A DNA stretch of 13,118 nt, from the NCBI GenBank assembly GCA_029243925.1, contig JAQWRC010000059.1, forward strand, positions 1-13,118, given 5' to 3'. The stretch's first letter is position 1. Each line of letters begins with the position of its first letter. This DNA is from Phycisphaerales bacterium. Its GTDB lineage: Bacteria > Planctomycetota > Phycisphaerae > Phycisphaerales > SM1A02. The notes below the pieces were generated by a model, which was not told where the DNA came from, made no database searches, and saw only the letters and a program-made list of their open reading frames with translations. The translations under genes were made by a program, and so were the position numbers. Positions 1 to 7,350 of this stretch are shown piece by piece.

Positions 1-72
1 CTTCATCGCATTGAAGAAGGGCTGCGACAAAACTGATACGACACCGCGGCGCAGGCACCATGTGGACTGGCG

Positions 73-645
73 CTACTGTGATGATGGCATGAGCCCAAGT
101 CGCTCACCATCGGCACGCAACGCATCAATGCAGAACTGGATGTGCTCGGTCGGATCGACCTGGAGTTCAGCCATGGCGGTCGCGATGTCATCCCGGTCGC
201 AACCCGCAGCAAAATTGTCGACCTTCAACTTTTTCTTCACCGACTTGGGAGCAAGGTCGCTGATGCCGTTGGGGCGAACCTTGCAGCAGGCGACGATGAA
301 GCCCGACAACTCGTCGACTGCGAACAGGGTCTTTGCCATGGGGGTGTCCCGAGGCGTGCCGCTGTAGGTGGCATGACCAAGGATGGCGTTGAGCATCTCT
401 TCATCGACGTCACCCCGGGACCGCAGGTGCTCGATGCCCACGAATGGATGCTCCGCAGCCGTCGGATGCTTTTCGTAGTCAAAATCGTGGAGCAAGCCGG
501 CAACCCGCCAGCGTTCTTCCTGCTCGGGGGCCTCCCGCTGGGCAACTGCACCCATGCACGCTGCAACGCATTCCATATGGATACGCAGGGCGGGGCTCTG
601 CACCCAAAGGTGCATCAGATCGCGGGCAGTGGCAAGGTCCATCAT
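73..645 (-). CDS. HD-superfamily metal-dependent hydrolase (COG2316-like)
   Basis: Predicted cytoplasmic HD-domain phosphohydrolase of about 190 residues; its substrate cannot be told from sequence. The HD pair is visible as His53-Asp54 in 'GLLHDFDYEKHP'. Other likely metal ligands are His23 in the first helix, His66, His91 in 'ILGHATYSG' and Asp111 in 'AVDELSGF'. The later block 'KSVKKKLK' followed by 'FAAGCDRDDI' is typical of the small HD hydrolases I recall as COG2316, so it matches that group over most of its length. It diverges from the MFS gene with only about 45 bases between starts. I prefer the ATG at 645 (two ATG codons in tandem); a GTG at 666 would add seven residues. Neither start has a convincing Shine-Dalgarno, and a weak TA-rich -10-like hexamer lies just upstream of 645, so a short or absent leader is possible. 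Family call is firm, exact function unknown. Confidence 0.87.
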   Translation of the reverse strand: MMDLATARDLMHLWVQSPALRIHMECVAACMGAVAQREAPEQEERWRVAGLLHDFDYEKHPTAAEHPFVGIEHLRSRGDVDEEMLNAILGHATYSGTPRDTPMAKTLFAVDELSGFIVACCKVRPNGISDLAPKSVKKKLKVDNFAAGCDRDDIATAMAELQVDPTEHIQFCIDALRADGERLGLMPSSQ

Positions 646-689
646 CTCTGCATAGTATCGCCACACATCCCAACAAGGATTCCATCCCC

Positions 690-2237
690 ATGACTACGCT
701 CAGCCCGTCCCAGCGAACCATGCTCTTCAGCGCCTGCTTCGTCGCCCTCGTCGCAACGGCATTTGCCTTCATGCTTCGAATGATGATTCTTCCCGAGTGG
801 GAGGCAGCATTCGGACTCGATGAAACCCAGAAGGGAACAATACTTGGAGCCGGACTCTGGCCATTTGGCGTGAGCATCGTCCTCTTCAGCCTCATCATCG
901 ACAGAATCGGCTATGGCAAGGCGATGATCTTCGCGTTCATCTGCCACGTGGCCTTTGCATTCATGACCATCTTCGCCGATGGCTTCAACATGCTGTACTG
1001 GGGAAGCGTCGTCGGCGCCCTTGGTGCCGGCACCGTCGAAGCCGTCATCAATCCTCTGATTGCAAGCATCTACCGGGACAACAAGACGACCTGGCTGAAC
1101 ATTCTCCATGCTGGCTGGCCTGGAGGGTTGGTCATCACGGGCATCGTCGTGCTTGGCATCAGCGATGCCATGACCTGGCAATGGAAAATAGGCCTGATCC
1201 TCATTCCAACCGTTGCCTACGGCATCATGATGCTCCTCTCGACATTCCCGACAAGTGAGCGTGTCGATGCCGGCGTCGGCTACCGAGCCATGCTCGCCGA
1301 AGTCGGCTGGGGTGGCGCTTTCATCGTCGCCCTCATGATCGTCATGGAATTGACGACCAACGTGCTGGGCATCGAAACCGTACAGAGCTTTGGATGGCAA
1401 CTCGGCATCGCCGCGGTCGTCGCTGGAATCTACGGGGCCTATGCCCGCTCCTTCGGGCGACCCATGTATGTGTTCCTGCTGCTCATCATGCTGCTCCTTG
1501 CAACGACGGAACTGGGTACCGATGCCTGGATCAAGGAACTCCTTGGACCCGCCATCAAAGACACAATGGGCTTGGACAGCGGCTGGGCACTGGTCTACAC
1601 CGCCGGAATCATGGTGGTTCTCCGCCTCACATGCAGCCCATTGATCCACTCCCTCAAGCCCTTGGGCGTCCTTGCCATGAGCGCTGCACTCGCAGCAATC
1701 GGGATCTACTGGCTCTCGGTCCTCAGTGCACCAGGTGCAACAGTCAGCGCCACGGTCATCATCATTGCCGCCACGATCTACGGACTGGGCCAGACTTTCT
1801 TCTGGCCCACCACGCTTGGCTTCGTTGCCGAACGCTTTCCACGTGGAGGTGCCATGACCCTCAATGTCATCGCGGGCGTCGGCATGCTTGGCGTTGGCGT
1901 GCTCGGTGCCGTCTGGCTGGGCAACGTGCAATATCGTGCAAAGGTAGAAGCGCTCTACCAGCAGGATGCGGGCATTCATGCACAATACGTCACAGAGGAA
2001 AAAGACAGTATTTTCGGTAGCTATACCGCACTCTCATCTGACACCAGCATGGCCACCCCTGAAGAACTGGACATCATTGAGCTGTCAAGCAAACACGGAA
2101 AAAGTACAGCACTGGCCCGGGTTGCTATCCTGCCAGTCATTATGTTCGGCTGTTACGTCGGGCTGATCCTCTACTTCCGTTCCAAAGGTGGATATGCCGC
2201 TGTGCTGCTGACCACCGAATCAAACCGCTCGACATAA
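690..2237 (+). CDS. MFS transporter, substrate unknown
   Basis: A 515-residue inner-membrane protein with about 12-14 hydrophobic segments, the last near residues 475-497. 'IIDRIGYGKAM' (about 69-79) is a form of the MFS motif A loop between helices 2 and 3. A hydrophilic stretch of about 60 residues (410-472, rich in Gln, Glu and Ser) separates the last two membrane spans; this long loop is unusual for a classical 12-helix MFS protein but resembles planctomycete/verrucomicrobial MFS proteins I know of. I chose the ATG at 690 because AAGGA lies 10 bases upstream (675-679) and the first hydrophobic helix starts at about residue 13; the longer open frame upstream (from 444) lies antisense to the HD gene and is not credible. 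The carbonic anhydrase gene follows 43 bases later on the same strand, so the pair may be co-transcribed, which would hint at carboxylate or bicarbonate movement, but this is inference only. Confidence 0.9.
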   Translation: MTTLSPSQRTMLFSACFVALVATAFAFMLRMMILPEWEAAFGLDETQKGTILGAGLWPFGVSIVLFSLIIDRIGYGKAMIFAFICHVAFAFMTIFADGFNMLYWGSVVGALGAGTVEAVINPLIASIYRDNKTTWLNILHAGWPGGLVITGIVVLGISDAMTWQWKIGLILIPTVAYGIMMLLSTFPTSERVDAGVGYRAMLAEVGWGGAFIVALMIVMELTTNVLGIETVQSFGWQLGIAAVVAGIYGAYARSFGRPMYVFLLLIMLLLATTELGTDAWIKELLGPAIKDTMGLDSGWALVYTAGIMVVLRLTCSPLIHSLKPLGVLAMSAALAAIGIYWLSVLSAPGATVSATVIIIAATIYGLGQTFFWPTTLGFVAERFPRGGAMTLNVIAGVGMLGVGVLGAVWLGNVQYRAKVEALYQQDAGIHAQYVTEEKDSIFGSYTALSSDTSMATPEELDIIELSSKHGKSTALARVAILPVIMFGCYVGLILYFRSKGGYAAVLLTTESNRST

Positions 2238-2242
2238 CTGCC

Positions 2243-2258
2243 TTGCAGGCACCTGCAA
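2243..2258. repeat. 7-bp inverted repeat in the MFS/carbonic anhydrase gap
   Basis: Arms TTGCAGG and CCTGCAA separated by CA form a perfect interrupted palindrome directly after the MFS stop codon and before the carbonic anhydrase ribosome-binding site. As RNA it could form a 6-bp stem with a four-base loop. There is no T-run, so it is not a standard terminator; it could be an operator, a processing site or chance. Confidence 0.35.
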
Positions 2259-2280
2259 ACCAACTCAAGGAACTAGATTC

Positions 2281-2994
2281 ATGTGCAACGAAATAGATGC
2301 CCGATCAACCTCACGTCGGGCCATGATCCGAAATACCGCAGCCGCCGGGCTGTCACTCCCAACCTTGGGCATGGTGAGCGCAATGGCAGAGCAACCAAAA
2401 CCCGCCAGCATTCAGAACCCACAAGAAGCACTTGATGCGCTAATGGCCGGAAACAAACGGTTCATCGGTGGCGACATGCTGCCCCATGACCACCAAAGCG
2501 CCCAACGCGGAAGTTCCGAGGGCCAGAGCCCCTTCGCCGCCTTCATTCGCTGTGCCGATTCCCGCGTTGCACCGGAAATCGTCTTCGATCAATCATTCGG
2601 CGAACTCTTCGTCTGCGGCGTGGCTGGGAACATTCCCACCGAGGAAATCGTCGCCAGCCTGGAATATGCCGTTGCCGTGCTGCACACGCCACTCATCGTC
2701 ATCATGGGCCACAGCAACTGCGGAGCAGTCGATGCCGCCATCAAGCATGAGAACTCCGTCACTGATCTTCCTGGAAATCTTCCCGGGCTCATCAGTCAGA
2801 TCCTGCCCGCCAGCATCGCCAGCGCCGACTCCGAAGACCGCTTGAACCACGCCATCAAGATCAACGTTCAAAATGGTGTCAAGCAACTTCCCAAGGACTC
2901 ACCGGTCATCAGCGATGCAATCGAAGCAGGCACATGCAGCGTCGTCGGTGGTGTATACGACCTCCACACCGGCCGATTCACCCTGGTGGATTGA
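2281..2994 (+). CDS. Tat-exported beta-class carbonic anhydrase
   Basis: Interconverts CO2 and bicarbonate using zinc. The beta-class signature is complete: Cys91 with the Asp93/Arg95 dyad in 'CADSR', then His144 and Cys147 in 'GHSNCGA', giving the two-Cys one-His zinc site. The N-terminus carries a twin-arginine signal, 'TSRRAMIRN' at residues 9-17, followed by a hydrophobic Ala/Leu-rich stretch up to about residue 36, so the folded enzyme should be exported through Tat to the periplasm. At 237 residues the length is usual for Tat-type members. ATG at 2281 is preceded by AAGGAA (2267-2272) at an ideal 8-base spacing. One oddity: the segment usually read as 'LFVxRxAGN' is 'LFVCGVAGN' here, so a commonly conserved Arg is Gly113. 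It follows the MFS gene by 43 bases, probably in one operon. The function is well supported; its physiological partner is not. Confidence 0.95.
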   Translation: MCNEIDARSTSRRAMIRNTAAAGLSLPTLGMVSAMAEQPKPASIQNPQEALDALMAGNKRFIGGDMLPHDHQSAQRGSSEGQSPFAAFIRCADSRVAPEIVFDQSFGELFVCGVAGNIPTEEIVASLEYAVAVLHTPLIVIMGHSNCGAVDAAIKHENSVTDLPGNLPGLISQILPASIASADSEDRLNHAIKINVQNGVKQLPKDSPVISDAIEAGTCSVVGGVYDLHTGRFTLVD

Positions 2995-3019
2995 TTCATC
3001 ACGACATCGGGCTTCGAAC

Positions 3020-5752
3020 CTAGAAGCAACTGCCCCATGATCCGATGATCAGCAGCAGATCATTGATGTCAACTGCGCCATCATCATTCAGATCACCGGT
3101 GCAGAATGGGCACGGACCCCAGTCAGCGAGCACGATGAGCAGATCTGAGACGCCGACAATGCTGTCACCGTCGAGATCCAGTGGGCACTGACACTCATCC
3201 GGTATGCCATCACCATTGACGTCGTCACTGTGTCCAGAAGCGATGTCGCACCCATCAGGCCGTGCATTGCGATTGCAATCAGTCGCCTCTCCAGGCATGA
3301 AATCAAAGCCCGTCGGTTCCCAGAGTTCGGTGTCGTGTCCCGTGATGTAGGACCGGATGAAATTACCCGTCACGCCATCAAAGATGTAGATACGGGTCGC
3401 GTTGATGTGCAAGCGAGCGACACGGTCGTCATCGTCATGGCCATCATCGTGATCATGCTCTACGGCACCGTTTCGTGACACGTACACGTGGCCATCAGGC
3501 CCGACACGCACACCCCATGGCTCATCCATTGTCAGGGCAACATCAGTACCGCCATTGTTGAAGACGCCAACGAAATCACCACGCACACCGTCGAATCGAA
3601 GAATCTGTTTCGTTCCCCGGCTGGCGATGAGAACGTCCCCACCGCGCATCTGCGCCATCCCACGTGGGCTGGCCAGGCCGCCGTTGTCCGACTTCTCGAC
3701 GAAATGTCCCAGCTCTTTTCCGGAAGCAAGATCCCAAGCGAGAACCGCACCGGTCGCTGAAGCCACCAGCAAGCGGCCATCCAGCGTCACCAGCATGTTC
3801 AGTGGAATAAAATCCCACGGTGTGCCGGACGTAAACTCATCGATGTAGTCGCCGGTATCGGCATCGAACTCGAGGACACGGTTGTCTGCGGTGGAACTGA
3901 CCAGCAATGTTCCAGACGGAGTCAGCGTCATGCCTGTCGGCGATGCCAAGCCCGCATCAGATCCGACAAGATCACGTACGTAGCCACCGTATTCATCAAA
4001 CTCGACGACGCGATTGTTCCCAGTGGACGTGACGAGAATCCGCCGGTCGTCGGTAATGATGACCTCCCATGCCCCATCCAAATGCCCTTTATCAACTGCA
4101 CCGGTTCGCGTACCAACGATGGAATGGAATTGACCGACTTCGCCTTCATGATCAAATGAGCCCACCCATGCCGACCAGGCGCCGTCCAGCACCTCTAGAT
4201 CAGTCGTGCCATCGCCATCACAATCCTGGCAGGCGTCAAGGATCAAATCACGATCGAGGTCAAGTTCCATCTTCGCTTGTATCTGGTTGTAGTCAGCCAC
4301 GCCATCGCCATCACAATCAACATCACACTCGTCCGGCACCCCATTGCCCCAAGCATCGATGCTCGTGCCGATCGCGATGTCATGTGCATCGGGAACACCA
4401 TTTCCATTGCAATCGGCCTCGCATTCATCGGGCCGCGCATCGCCGTTCACATCGCTGCTTGTGCCATCGAGAATATCGCGTGGATCCAGAATGCCATTGC
4501 CATTGCAGTCCTGACATTCATCTGGAATGCCATCGAGGTTTGAATCAAGACTGAACCCCGAGGTGATGTCTTCGGAATCGGACAGCAGATTCGCATTGCA
4601 ATCCAGCACGAAACACTCCGGATACTGTGCTTCGGCCTCGGCAAAGTATTCCTTCATGATGTTCTGTACATAGGAGTGGAAACGAACATCCGTAACCGCC
4701 TGGCCACCACTGGTCGTCTGGGAGCAGTAGCTCATGATCGGCCCGCGCAATGGCGCAGCCTCGAGATCATTGCAGTCATCAAGACCGTAATCGTGCGTGT
4801 GGTACGTCGCACAATTGTGGCCGATTTCATGGGCCGCGACATGCACGTCGTAGGTGTCCACCCCTGGAACAGACATGTCTCCGGAATAGCCGAGCACGTA
4901 TCCAATCGTGGAATAGCCGGCATTGCGGCAGATCACCGAAACGTACGCAGCTCCGCCGTAGGGAAAATCCCGGCGGCCGGAAAAGAACTGGGCCACACTC
5001 CGCGTGACGTCTCCCATGTTCTCATTCCAATACGTTCGGAATGGTCCCAGGGGATTCGGGTCGTTGAACAGATCATCGGGTGTATCCCAAAGCCGCACGT
5101 AGGTCAGTTCCAGGCCCACGCCCGCGTCGCGTTGAAATATTTCATCGATGAGTCCATAGGCAAACACGATGTATGCGGCTGCATCATCCATGCTCGTGAA
5201 GAGTTCTCGGTATTCCCAATCCGTTTCGATGGCCAGCTGCAGGCGGTACCGCTGCGCAATCAAGCTGTCACCCATACGCGCCCCGGATGGCATCTCAACT
5301 GCGGAGTCTCCCAGTCCACACAGCGGTACGTCCGGTGAGCGCCCACCCACGCCATCTACTGGCACGTCGATCGGTGCCCGTAGGCGATGCGTGGTTCCAT
5401 CCGCAAGAACGACCGATCCACGAAGGTGGTCCCCCGTGGTCGACAGGCTGACGCGTGATCCTGGAATGCCCGCAAGTGAGCCACGAAGAATGCGAACTGT
5501 GGAGGGATCGAAGGGCAGCACGCGATCTGGACCCGTCGTGGATCCAATGACGAAACGCGTCGAACTGGAGGTGACGTGGTGCCGCTGCAGCACGCAGGTC
5601 ACCTGGCCTAAGCCAGGAAGATCCAGAGGCAAGACGCTGCTGGCTTCACGTGTCTCGACATGTTCAACAATCGCCGCAGGCGACACGATGATCGCGTCAT
5701 CGGCAATAGGTGCCGATGCAAGCATGAGACCAACAAGTACTGAAATCGACAT
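3020..5752 (-). CDS. Secreted metzincin (M12-like) protease with Ca-binding repeats, beta-propeller and dockerin-like C-terminus
   Basis: A 910-residue exported multidomain protein. Residues 1-18 form a signal peptide. Residues about 27-150 look like a propeptide. The catalytic domain (about 163-380) carries the zinc motif His308-Glu309...His312...His318 in 'HEIGHNCATYHTHD' and a Met-turn 'IMSYC' at Met340, as in reprolysin/adamalysin-like metzincins. Residues 384-508 hold four DCNxNG...PDEC calcium-type repeats, 523-820 an NHL-like beta-propeller of five or six blades, 825-854 another calcium repeat, and 856-910 two dockerin-like repeats ending in WG. An unusual His/Asp-rich loop sits at 765-776. 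ATG at 5752 is preferred over the upstream frame because GGAG lies six bases before it and the signal peptide starts there. It likely acts outside the cell or at the surface; its substrate is unknown. It lies 110 bases downstream of der, with a hairpin between, so it probably has its own transcript. Confidence 0.9.
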   Translation of the reverse strand: MSISVLVGLMLASAPIADDAIIVSPAAIVEHVETREASSVLPLDLPGLGQVTCVLQRHHVTSSSTRFVIGSTTGPDRVLPFDPSTVRILRGSLAGIPGSRVSLSTTGDHLRGSVVLADGTTHRLRAPIDVPVDGVGGRSPDVPLCGLGDSAVEMPSGARMGDSLIAQRYRLQLAIETDWEYRELFTSMDDAAAYIVFAYGLIDEIFQRDAGVGLELTYVRLWDTPDDLFNDPNPLGPFRTYWNENMGDVTRSVAQFFSGRRDFPYGGAAYVSVICRNAGYSTIGYVLGYSGDMSVPGVDTYDVHVAAHEIGHNCATYHTHDYGLDDCNDLEAAPLRGPIMSYCSQTTSGGQAVTDVRFHSYVQNIMKEYFAEAEAQYPECFVLDCNANLLSDSEDITSGFSLDSNLDGIPDECQDCNGNGILDPRDILDGTSSDVNGDARPDECEADCNGNGVPDAHDIAIGTSIDAWGNGVPDECDVDCDGDGVADYNQIQAKMELDLDRDLILDACQDCDGDGTTDLEVLDGAWSAWVGSFDHEGEVGQFHSIVGTRTGAVDKGHLDGAWEVIITDDRRILVTSTGNNRVVEFDEYGGYVRDLVGSDAGLASPTGMTLTPSGTLLVSSTADNRVLEFDADTGDYIDEFTSGTPWDFIPLNMLVTLDGRLLVASATGAVLAWDLASGKELGHFVEKSDNGGLASPRGMAQMRGGDVLIASRGTKQILRFDGVRGDFVGVFNNGGTDVALTMDEPWGVRVGPDGHVYVSRNGAVEHDHDDGHDDDDRVARLHINATRIYIFDGVTGNFIRSYITGHDTELWEPTGFDFMPGEATDCNRNARPDGCDIASGHSDDVNGDGIPDECQCPLDLDGDSIVGVSDLLIVLADWGPCPFCTGDLNDDGAVDINDLLLIIGSWGSCF
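4229..4603 (-). repeat. Protein-level tandem calcium-type repeats inside the metzincin
   Basis: Four imperfect units of about 31 codons (residues 384-508), each following the pattern DCNxNGxxDxxDI...GTSxDxNxxGxPDEC. The fourth is degenerate (DCDGDG...LDAC). A fifth copy lies after the propeller (residues 825-854, about 3191-3280). The Asp/Asn spacing resembles EF-hand-like or thrombospondin type 3 loops, so calcium binding is likely. The DNA similarity comes from codon-level repetition; it is not a CRISPR array or mobile repeat. Confidence 0.8.
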
Positions 5753-5758
5753 GCACTG

Positions 5759-5762
5759 CTCC
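5759..5762 (-). promoter_or_regulatory. Shine-Dalgarno deciding the metzincin start
   Basis: GGAG on the minus strand, six bases before the ATG at 5752. The only other in-frame start candidate, at 5830, lies inside a hairpin arm and would bury the signal peptide behind 26 extra residues. Confidence 0.6.
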
Positions 5763-5806
5763 ACTTCCCAGCCAATCCACCACACAACACGCTGGAGCCC
5801 GAATTG

Positions 5807-5838
5807 GAGCAGGCTTTGGGCCAGAATCAAGCCTGCTC
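5807..5838 (-). terminator. Strong hairpin between der and the metzincin gene
   Basis: Perfect 10-bp arms GAGCAGGCTT and AAGCCTGCTC around a 12-base loop, beginning 24 bases after the der stop codon. It is placed like a terminator for der, or like a processing or attenuation structure in the metzincin leader. No T-run follows on either strand, so factor-independent termination is not certain. Confidence 0.45.
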
Positions 5839-5862
5839 TTGCAAACTTGTCTGCCTATTTCA

Positions 5863-7296
5863 TCAATCCAGATGTTTGCCTTCCTTGAGGTCCTGTAAAT
5901 CGATCCTCTTTCGCCTGGAAAAGATCAACCGGATGGGAACCTCGGAAAAAGGCAGCTCTTCACGGAGCCTGTTCATGAGGTACCGCTCATAGCGACCCCG
6001 GAAGAGTTTCGGCTGATTGACCACCATCGCAATGGTTGGAGGATGCTCGTCGACCTGCGATGCAAACAACAATTTCGCTTGCGTTCCCAAACGTGAGGAT
6101 GGCCCCCGCTTCTTGAGAATGCCCTCGATGATTGAGTTGATCCGCCCAGTCGACTCTCGGTGGCCAGCCTGTTCATAGAGATTGAAGGCCATGGCTACCA
6201 CCTCTTCCAGCCCCTGGCTCTCCAGTGCGCTTGTGAAGACGATGGGAGCGAAATCCAGGCCACGAAGTTCGCGAGTCAGGTAGTCGAGAAAATCCTGCGG
6301 TTCCGCGTGGGCATCATCCACCTTGTCCCACTTGTTGACCACGATGACCGTGGGCTTGAACTGCCGCTGCAACTCCTGAGCCAGTTTTTGATCGACCTTG
6401 GAAATCGGATCCACTGCATCTACCAAGAAGCAGACCACATCGGCGCGACGAATCGACTGCAGCATCCGGTGGTAGGCGTAGTAGTCGATATCACCTGCAA
6501 AGCTCTTGCGTTTGCGCAATCCGGCCGTGTCAATCGCAAGAAAGGAGCGATCCTTCATTTCAAATCGCACGTCCAGCGAGTCCCGAGTCGTCCCTGCAAT
6601 GTCAGAAACGATGCAGCGCTCTTCGCCAGCAAGGGCGTTGATGAGTGTGGACTTTCCCGCGTTTCGTTTCCCGACGATCGCCAACTTCATCTCCGGATTT
6701 GTTTCAGGCGGCGCACCCACCTCACCGAGACGTCGCCAAATGGCATCCGTCAGATCACCCGCGCCGTAACCGTTCTTCGCCGAGAAACACATCGGGACGC
6801 CCAAGCCGAAGCCAGCTGCTTCCATGGCATGTGCTTCCCACGAATCCGAGTCCGTCTTGTTGGCAATGCAGATCACGCGATCTTCAAGTCCATTGCGCCG
6901 CAACAGATCCGCAACGATGTCGTCCAGAGGCATGAGGCCGGCTTGCGCATCGACGACAAAGAGAATGATCGCCGCCTGTTCCATCGCCGTTGTGATCTGC
7001 CGCTCAATGTCGCTTCGCAGTGACGCGAGATCCTTGCCCGCATCATCAAATCGCCCCGCTTCAGTCGTGTAGATTCCCCAGCCTCCGGTATCGACCAGTT
7101 CAAGCATCCGTGGCCCGATGTCATCTCCACCAGGCTCGTCAAGTGGAGGCTCGAGGTCGATGACGACCGCCACGCGATCCCGCGTCACGCCCGGCGTTGG
7201 ATCAACGATCGAGACGCGACGTCGAGCAAGCCGGTTGAGGATGCTCGATTTGCCCACATTCGGGCGACCAACGATGGCAACGGTCGGTAAAGGCAT
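5863..7296 (-). CDS. der: Ribosome-assembly GTPase Der (EngA)
   Basis: Double-GTPase needed for maturation of the 50S ribosomal subunit; cytoplasmic and ribosome-associated. The 477 residues hold two complete GTPase modules. The first has the P-loop 'GRPNVGKS' (10-17), 'GVTRD' (36-40), 'DTGG' (69-72) and 'NKTD' (146-149). The second has 'GKRNAGKS' (209-216), 'GTTRD' (235-239), 'DTAG' (256-259) and 'NKWD' (321-324). A KH-like domain follows (about 385-465) with a basic tail. Length is close to the family norm. The second P-loop differs mildly from the usual GRPNVGKS. I chose ATG at 7296 because the first P-loop then begins at the usual distance from the N-terminus; a GTG at 7320 would add eight residues. 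There is no Shine-Dalgarno, but a TACAAT hexamer ends nine bases upstream, suggesting a leaderless message. Divergent from gmk. Confidence 0.97.
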   Translation of the reverse strand: MPLPTVAIVGRPNVGKSSILNRLARRRVSIVDPTPGVTRDRVAVVIDLEPPLDEPGGDDIGPRMLELVDTGGWGIYTTEAGRFDDAGKDLASLRSDIERQITTAMEQAAIILFVVDAQAGLMPLDDIVADLLRRNGLEDRVICIANKTDSDSWEAHAMEAAGFGLGVPMCFSAKNGYGAGDLTDAIWRRLGEVGAPPETNPEMKLAIVGKRNAGKSTLINALAGEERCIVSDIAGTTRDSLDVRFEMKDRSFLAIDTAGLRKRKSFAGDIDYYAYHRMLQSIRRADVVCFLVDAVDPISKVDQKLAQELQRQFKPTVIVVNKWDKVDDAHAEPQDFLDYLTRELRGLDFAPIVFTSALESQGLEEVVAMAFNLYEQAGHRESTGRINSIIEGILKKRGPSSRLGTQAKLLFASQVDEHPPTIAMVVNQPKLFRGRYERYLMNRLREELPFSEVPIRLIFSRRKRIDLQDLKEGKHLD

Positions 7297-7305
7297 GAGC
7301 CACGT

Positions 7306-7311
7306 ATTGTA
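7306..7311 (-). promoter_or_regulatory. Candidate -10 box for der
   Basis: TACAAT on the minus strand, one mismatch from TATAAT, with nine bases between it and the der ATG, so transcription would start at or within a few bases of the start codon. I see no good -35 hexamer at the usual distance. Confidence 0.35.
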
Positions 7312-7344
7312 CGTTCGCACGGTGCTAAATACCCGTCCACCACG

Positions 7345-7350
7345 TACACT
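7345..7350 (+). promoter_or_regulatory. Candidate -10 box for gmk
   Basis: TACACT, eight bases before the gmk ATG, within the same CGTACAxT context as the der element but in opposite orientation. The gmk start also lacks a Shine-Dalgarno. No convincing -35 is visible. Confidence 0.3.

Noticed and set aside
1..72. Stretch downstream of the HD gene at the left edge
   Set aside because: I see no gene end, tRNA or convincing hairpin in it; the open frames crossing it are shadows of the HD gene.
646..689. Shared promoter between the HD hydrolase and the MFS gene
   Set aside because: TA-rich hexamers (ATAGTAT region, 652-658) match -10 only four of six on either strand and no -35 is visible.
642..1985. 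Long minus-strand open frame (447 codons) opposite the MFS gene
   Set aside because: It is rich in His, Asp, Glu and Cys with no domain or hydrophobic core, as expected from an antisense frame of a biased membrane-protein gene.
3011..3027. GCTTC/GAAGC 5-bp stem at the convergent end of the carbonic anhydrase and metzincin genes
   Set aside because: The stem is short with a seven-base loop and no T-run; too weak to call a terminator, although the position is suitable.
4229..4603. Regularly spaced similar DNA blocks that could suggest a CRISPR or minisatellite
   Set aside because: The spacing follows codon-level protein repeats inside one open frame, with no identical repeats or unique spacers.
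5753..5830. N-terminal extension of the metzincin (start at 5830)
   Set aside because: It would put 26 residues before the signal peptide and start within a hairpin arm, while the 5752 ATG has a good ribosome-binding site.
6160..7023. Plus-strand open frame opposite der
   Set aside because: It mirrors the conserved Der coding sequence; no recognisable protein and no ribosome-binding site.
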